From positions 99,203,812 through 99,267,811 of the forward strand of contig CM055092.1 in assembly GCA_029204225.1 (NCBI GenBank): a stretch of 64,000 bases of DNA. The letters run 5' to 3'. The notes below the pieces were generated by a model. The model saw only the letters and a program-made list of their open reading frames with translations, had not been told where the DNA came from and did not search any database. This document shows, one piece after another, positions 59,894-64,000 of the stretch (position 1 is its first letter; each line of letters starts with the position of its first letter). This DNA comes from Diphasiastrum complanatum. Lineage: Eukaryota > Streptophyta > Lycopodiopsida > Lycopodiales > Lycopodiaceae. The translations under genes and the position numbers were made by a program.

Positions 59894-60148
59894 TGTTAGA
59901 AATCAATGATAAACTTCATTGTTATTGTTTACGATGCATATTAATGTTGACAGTTGTGACCAGCTGTCAATAGCCATAGGCTAGTCTATCAGACTACTCG
60001 TAGGTTTTCTCTCTCTATCAGGGTTCAGGGTTTATTTGTACATTATGTATGTGGTAGTGTGATAGAGTGACAGTGCATGTTCTTCTTCTGCCTTCTTTTG
60101 GTGATTGCTTATGGTGAATGCTTGATGTTGCATATCTAATTCTTGACA
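59894..60148 (+). repeat. 3' LTR of copia A, right copy
   Basis: 255 bp. It differs from the 5' LTR at a modest number of positions by eye. Confidence 0.93.
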
Positions 60149-61029
60149 ATTCTTAACTTCTCCATGCTTATAAATAGAAGCTTCTAGCATATAAATCCTA
60201 CTATGTCTCATAATATTATCTTTTTCTCAACTAGTAGAAGCACCTACCTGTCCACCTTGAATCCCATGATCCATTAGATAACACATAATATTAAAAGATA
60301 TCATAAGGGAACTCCCATCAACCTTATCAAATGTAAAGTTACCTTGGCTACCGACCTTTTTTTAAAGTCATCTTCCTCTTAAAACATTCACTTGTAAAAT
60401 GACCAAGCCTTTTCTTCTAAAAAAAATTCACCTTTGATTTGTTTTTTTCTACTACTTGCTTATTGGATTTGAACCTCTAATTTTAACTCCTTGTTATCTT
60501 GCCCTTGGAACTTATATCTATAGTAAAAATTTCTCATCATCTTCCTTGATGTTGGAAGATAATTTCTAATGTTGTGTTCATGTTGGCAAGTTGATTCTCC
60601 AAGGTAGTAGGTTCTTTTTGGATTGTAGTACTTTAAGAAAAGTATTCATGGCCTCTTCCAAATCCATCGATGAGAATTTGAACAAGTTTTTCTTCTTTGA
60701 CTGTAGCTCCTATGTCTTCAAGCTCTCCATTGGATGCCTGATCATCAAAGGCGTTGATCAACTCATCTTCAAATTGATAGCTTTCGTTAACTTGATTCCT
60801 TAATGTCAACATCCTTGAGATATTATTGGCTTCATATATCCCTTGAAATATGTCCCAAGTCTCATTTGCTATATTGACTCTTTTGACCCCCTTGAGGAAT
60901 CATTAAAGACTTTCATCTTGATGATGTGTAGAGCAAGTTATGCCATCTTGTCAAACTTGGTTCATTTTTCTATTTATCGAGGCTCGTGCTCCACTCCAAT
61001 CCAAGCATATCATAATGTCCATCAAAATT

Positions 61030-61215
61030 TGAAGAGACTAACAATGATTCCTTCCTAATCTTCCAAATTGTCCAAATAGGACCGTTCATTGTTGGTAAGG
61101 AACAACAATTCTTGATGGTCATTTTATTAAGTTTTTATGGCTAACACATAGACCACCAACTTTCTTGCTGACTAATAACACAAGAGCCCCCAAAGGGGAT
61201 TTGTTGGGTCAAATA
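61030..61215 (-). mobile_element. Ty3/gypsy reverse transcriptase fragment (right)
   Basis: Mirror of the inner part of 3690-3905. The minus-strand translation keeps the SPLGALVLLVSKKVGGLCVS-like block. Short fossil. Confidence 0.7.
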
Positions 61216-61224
61216 TGGTCCATG

Positions 61225-61940
61225 CAAGTAGTATCCTTGCAAGTAGTTCGGAGGTCACCTTTTCTCGAAATGCCAAGATACAATGGATCAACAAATCTTA
61301 TCAGGTTTCTCCAGATCTACGAACAAGCGTGCGAGATCTATGGCGAATAGACTCCTGAGAAAAAATTAAAGTTGTTCCCAGAAGAAATATCCTCAGCCAC
61401 ATAGATTTGGCCCTTACCCTCTAACACTATGATTCAACCATGGCTTCAAATAGTCGGCCCACTTCTTGAGGCAATGGGTTTTTTCCCGGCGCTTTTCCAT
61501 TACGAGATTAACATGGGCCTCACCCTTCACGCTTACGCCACCTGGGACACGTCGAAGTCGCGTTTCGACTTCTTGTACCAAGGTACCACCACGTACAAGG
61601 TTAGGATTAACGCAGACTTGATGGTCACCATTGGTCCGGTGACAGTCAGCCCATGTCCCATCGTTAGGCACAAAGCCTAATCAAACCTTTTGTCGCCAAG
61701 ACTGCACCAGAGATCCCCATCCAAACTAACAACGGTTACCTGATAGAGGCTATCACGGAACCAATCAAATAGGTGGCTGCGCATCTGTTGAATAACTTTC
61801 TAGTTATTTCAACATTTCGCAAGGGCAAAACCCAGTCCACGCTGTTGAGTCAGATAGTGGAATCCTTTTTGGCATTCCCTGGCCCCATGGTTGTGCCATA
61901 CGACTGACATGCCTTCCTCATTCATGAACTAACCATTTTC
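61225..61940 (+). pseudogene. Unrecognised coding remnant (right copy)
   Basis: Gag-like start (MPRYNGSTNLIRFLQIYEQA, about 61270-61335), then GPLLEAMGFFPALFHYEIN (61455-61512), then LLNNFLVIS and SQIVESFLAF segments (to about 61890). Conserved with 1545-2280. Domain unknown, broken. Confidence 0.5.
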
Positions 61941-61944
61941 ATCA

Positions 61945-64000
61945 AACCTAACAACCGTGAGCATATCACAGCAAGTACCCTGTTGTGTAATTTTGCCTGC
62001 GCACTTCTCGAGGTGAAAGTGCGCGGTTTTTGTCGCTGAAGCCTTCTATCTTCCATCGTGCCACACACTAACTTTTATATGCCATCTGCCGCATCCACAT
62101 CATCCCAACCTGCAGTTACTGACACAACGGCCAGCAAAAGATTGCGTGGCACTGCCTCTTCCTCCTCATCTCCCACCTACGTCCAGATGACATAACACAG
62201 CCACATCAGTAACCACTCCATCAACCACCGCCACTTCTTCTTCTGTACAACCTCCTCCACTTGTCTCTTTTGTCACTACTCCTCTTTCTGTTCCATCCAC
62301 GAATACTTTTATTTCCATTCCCGCTTCCTTTGTTGATACCACTTCCATTTTTGTTCCATTATCCACTACCCCTTCCATCATTATTGCATCCTCCATTGCT
62401 CCTGTAGCCACCGTTGCTCCTCTCCAGTTTAATCCCTTTGATTCTCAGTTGTCTCTGGACAGTCTGGCATGAATGCAAGTCATCAACTTTTCACCCCCAT
62501 GTCAGACCATTTCTGCTCCATCCTCACCTTCCTTGCTCCACACCACACTTTAGTTCCTCTCTGTTCCTCCCATCCTCTCGTTTGGACAAACAGGCCCCAC
62601 TCTCGTTCCACTACTTTTTCTCTCACACCACTTGTTTTGCCACCAAAGGTTGCCAAGGGCAACCAACCGTTGCCTGCTGACGCATTTGTTCAAACAATTT
62701 CCATACCATCGCCAGATCGGACAGATCCCACCGCGCCAAATGACATCAGGTCCCTTGAGAACCTGATTGAAGACAACGACAACGGCGTTCCACAAGTCAT
62801 CGGGGCCAGCGTACCAGTTATTCCACATAGACAAGCCCCTATCAGTGCCAGCGTACCAGTTATTCCAATAGACTTAATGATGACGTATTGAACCTTGGGG
62901 ACATACATCTTGGAGGTGGTAGCAGCTAAGGCTATTTTGGACAGCCGGGTACTCCACCTGGCAACAAGCAACACCCAGCTACGAGCGGAACTCACAAAGC
63001 TGTAGCAAGACCTTATTGTAGCTCAACAACATGAACAAGAAGGGCACCGAGATATCGCCAAGTTGCAGCAGAAGGAGGATGGCCTCAACCTATATATCCA
63101 AAGCGCTGACAGAGGCCTCTACGAGGGTGTGGGAGCTTCAATCCGAAGCGTCTCAATGGCTGGCTCCCCTCTAGACACAACTACAAATTTATGAAGCAGT
63201 AAAAAAATCTGCCTGGGGGTGGAAGTGAAAGCCTTACAAAGTGAAAAACTCGTCTGGCTAGCTCAACCTACACCAGACTCAAGGCCGCTCTCTCAAGTAA
63301 AGATGAATCTCTCCAGGCGTCAGGTACAGGTATATAGCCAAATGTTAAACAGCTACCAGGCAAAGTTCGACAAGTACCAGACAAGTGCAACTTAAGAGCT
63401 TGCCCAGGCCAAACAAGCCCTCAAGGCTTGCCAATAGTATATGGAGAAGAAGACCCAACCCACCCCAGTGGTGATGCCACCGCCACCTATTCTTGATGTT
63501 GCATAGATAATCACGAGCCAGGACCAAGGACAGCAAGCAACAGGGGGGTTTAGTCAAGATCAGGGGTCCGAACGCCAAGACCAAGGACCAGCTGATATGG
63601 GTGCTGAGACGCGAGACCAATGCCAAGACGTAGGTCCAAGCCAAAGCCAAGAGGAAGGACATGCCTCACCATCAAGAGGTTCGTGCACCATATCTACCAC
63701 CTGGGCCTTCCAAAGACCAAAGTCTGTGGAGGAGAAAACAAACAAATTTCTAGCTAAGTATCCCCACGAGTCATCCAGAGGCGGCTTTCAGATATCATTT
63801 TTAGCTCAGACAACAAATGCCAACGTGCTGCAAGCACTACCCGCCCTCCAACCACAACCAAAGTGCTTTGAAAGAGACCCAATGGCCATCAGGGCCTATG
63901 TGACAAGTCGGTGAACGCGCACTTCTTGTCATGCACACGACAATCCAAATGGGCGGAATGCGGCACCCCTCTGGACAAGCTCACAATTCAAAATTTCAGT
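61945..64000 (+). other. Ser/Thr/Pro-rich coding-like remnant outside the arms
   Basis: Beyond the mirrored part the + strand continues as low-complexity Ser/Thr/Pro-rich readings (about 62090-62470), a further ORF at 62469-62891 containing a repeated ASVPVIP motif, Gln/Lys-rich coiled-coil-like readings (about 62930-63440) and an ORF at 63597-63914 with FLAKYPHESSRGGFQISFLA. It may be one decayed long protein continuing from 61225. No domain is recognised. Confidence 0.4.

Larger units (their letters stand above)
54885..60148 (+). mobile_element. Ty1/copia element A, right copy (nested)
   Basis: 5' LTR 54885-55131, 3' LTR 59894-60148, target duplication ATTCT at 54880-54884 and 60149-60153, primer site TGGTAACAGAGCAGC at 55132-55146 and purine tract GAGGGAGAG before the 3' LTR. 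Parts: gag 55761-56430, CCHC region about 56560-56620, protease (WYIDSGASKHMT, about 56800-56840), GAG-pre-integrase and integrase 57180-58310, RT 58418-59140 (VLYVDDLIITG), RNase H 59151-59822. At 5.26 kb it is close to full length but broken, with roughly six to ten breaks. Same insertion site as the left copy. Confidence 0.95.
53590..60960 (-). mobile_element. Ty1/copia fossil B (right), interrupted by copia A
   Basis: Minus strand: gag at about 60500-60960, then after the nested copia A the GAG-pre-integrase ELWHKRLGHP motif (about 54820-54860), integrase NDNSRHTWIYLLKSMEQVKE (about 54600-54670) and an RT stretch (about 53930-54290, LYGLKQSPR). More of the element survives here than on the left. 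Broken with many breaks. Confidence 0.8.
29417..61940. repeat. Right arm of giant inverted duplication
   Basis: This is the partner of 1545-21091 on the opposite strand. It is about 13 kb longer, mainly from the LINE/rDNA insertion (37384-42744), segments with no left counterpart (31703-34770, 47248-48113, 49148-52279) and a longer copia A. The inner boundary lies within the CACTA transposase: the mirrored sequence starts at the CAATCAATGG preceding codon 1 of the MKRLSIFHCLPYW segment. Confidence 0.93.

Noticed and set aside
1545-61940. Inverted duplication as a sequencing fold-back artefact
   Set aside because: Fold-back artefacts give near-identical arms. Here the arms differ by many substitutions and by large independent insertions and losses. 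A join of two haplotypes is still possible and is listed as a check.
1-64000. CRISPR arrays, bacterial operons or riboswitches
   Set aside because: The sequence is plant nuclear DNA. The tandem arrays seen have variable units and no spacer/repeat regularity of CRISPR.

Overview
The window is nuclear DNA of a land plant or close relative, built almost entirely of repeats. The evidence is plant-type Ty1/copia and Ty3/gypsy LTR elements (including a chromovirus and an Athila/Tat-like element), CACTA (En/Spm, TNP2) transposon remnants, a split host gene with GT-AG introns, and a nuclear 26S/ITS2 rDNA fragment. The 26S 5' end looks more like a bryophyte, lycophyte or fern than a flowering plant, but that is an impression from memory, not a placement.

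The organising feature is a very large imperfect inverted duplication. The left arm (about 1545-21091) reads on the opposite strand, in the same order, as the right arm (about 29417-61940). From the outer edge inward each arm holds: an unrecognised coding remnant, a scrap of gypsy reverse transcriptase, an old copia element (B) with a younger copia (A) nested in it, the acireductone dioxygenase (ARD) locus, an unrecognised Asn/Gln-rich coding region, an Athila/Tat-like gypsy, the 3' end of another copia (C) with a 1.0 kb LTR, and a CACTA transposase remnant. Copia A has the same target-site duplication in both arms, so it was present before the duplication. The arms differ by scattered substitutions and several large insertions or deletions.

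Between the arms lies an 8.3 kb spacer (21092-29416). It holds an LTR relic, a 6.2 kb chromovirus with both LTRs and a perfect 5-bp target-site duplication (AATAC), an unrecognised ORF region, a copia fragment and a small LTR relic containing a tRNA-like sequence.

Two things stand out in the right arm. First, an intact seven-exon ARD gene (51157-52715, methionine salvage, 199 aa) has all four predicted metal ligands; its mirror copy on the left has lost the promoter, exons 1-4 and part of exon 5. Second, a 5.36 kb block (37384-42744) absent from the left arm interrupts the gypsy. It consists of a LINE with an uninterrupted ORF of about 1278 codons whose poly(A) tail runs straight into ITS2 and then the first ~320 bp of 26S rRNA. 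This composite replaced 13 bp of gypsy and has no target-site duplication.

The outer edges (1-415 and 61945-64000) hold another CACTA transposase fragment and an unrecognised Ser/Thr/Pro-rich coding remnant. ARD is the only host gene that can be supported as functional.
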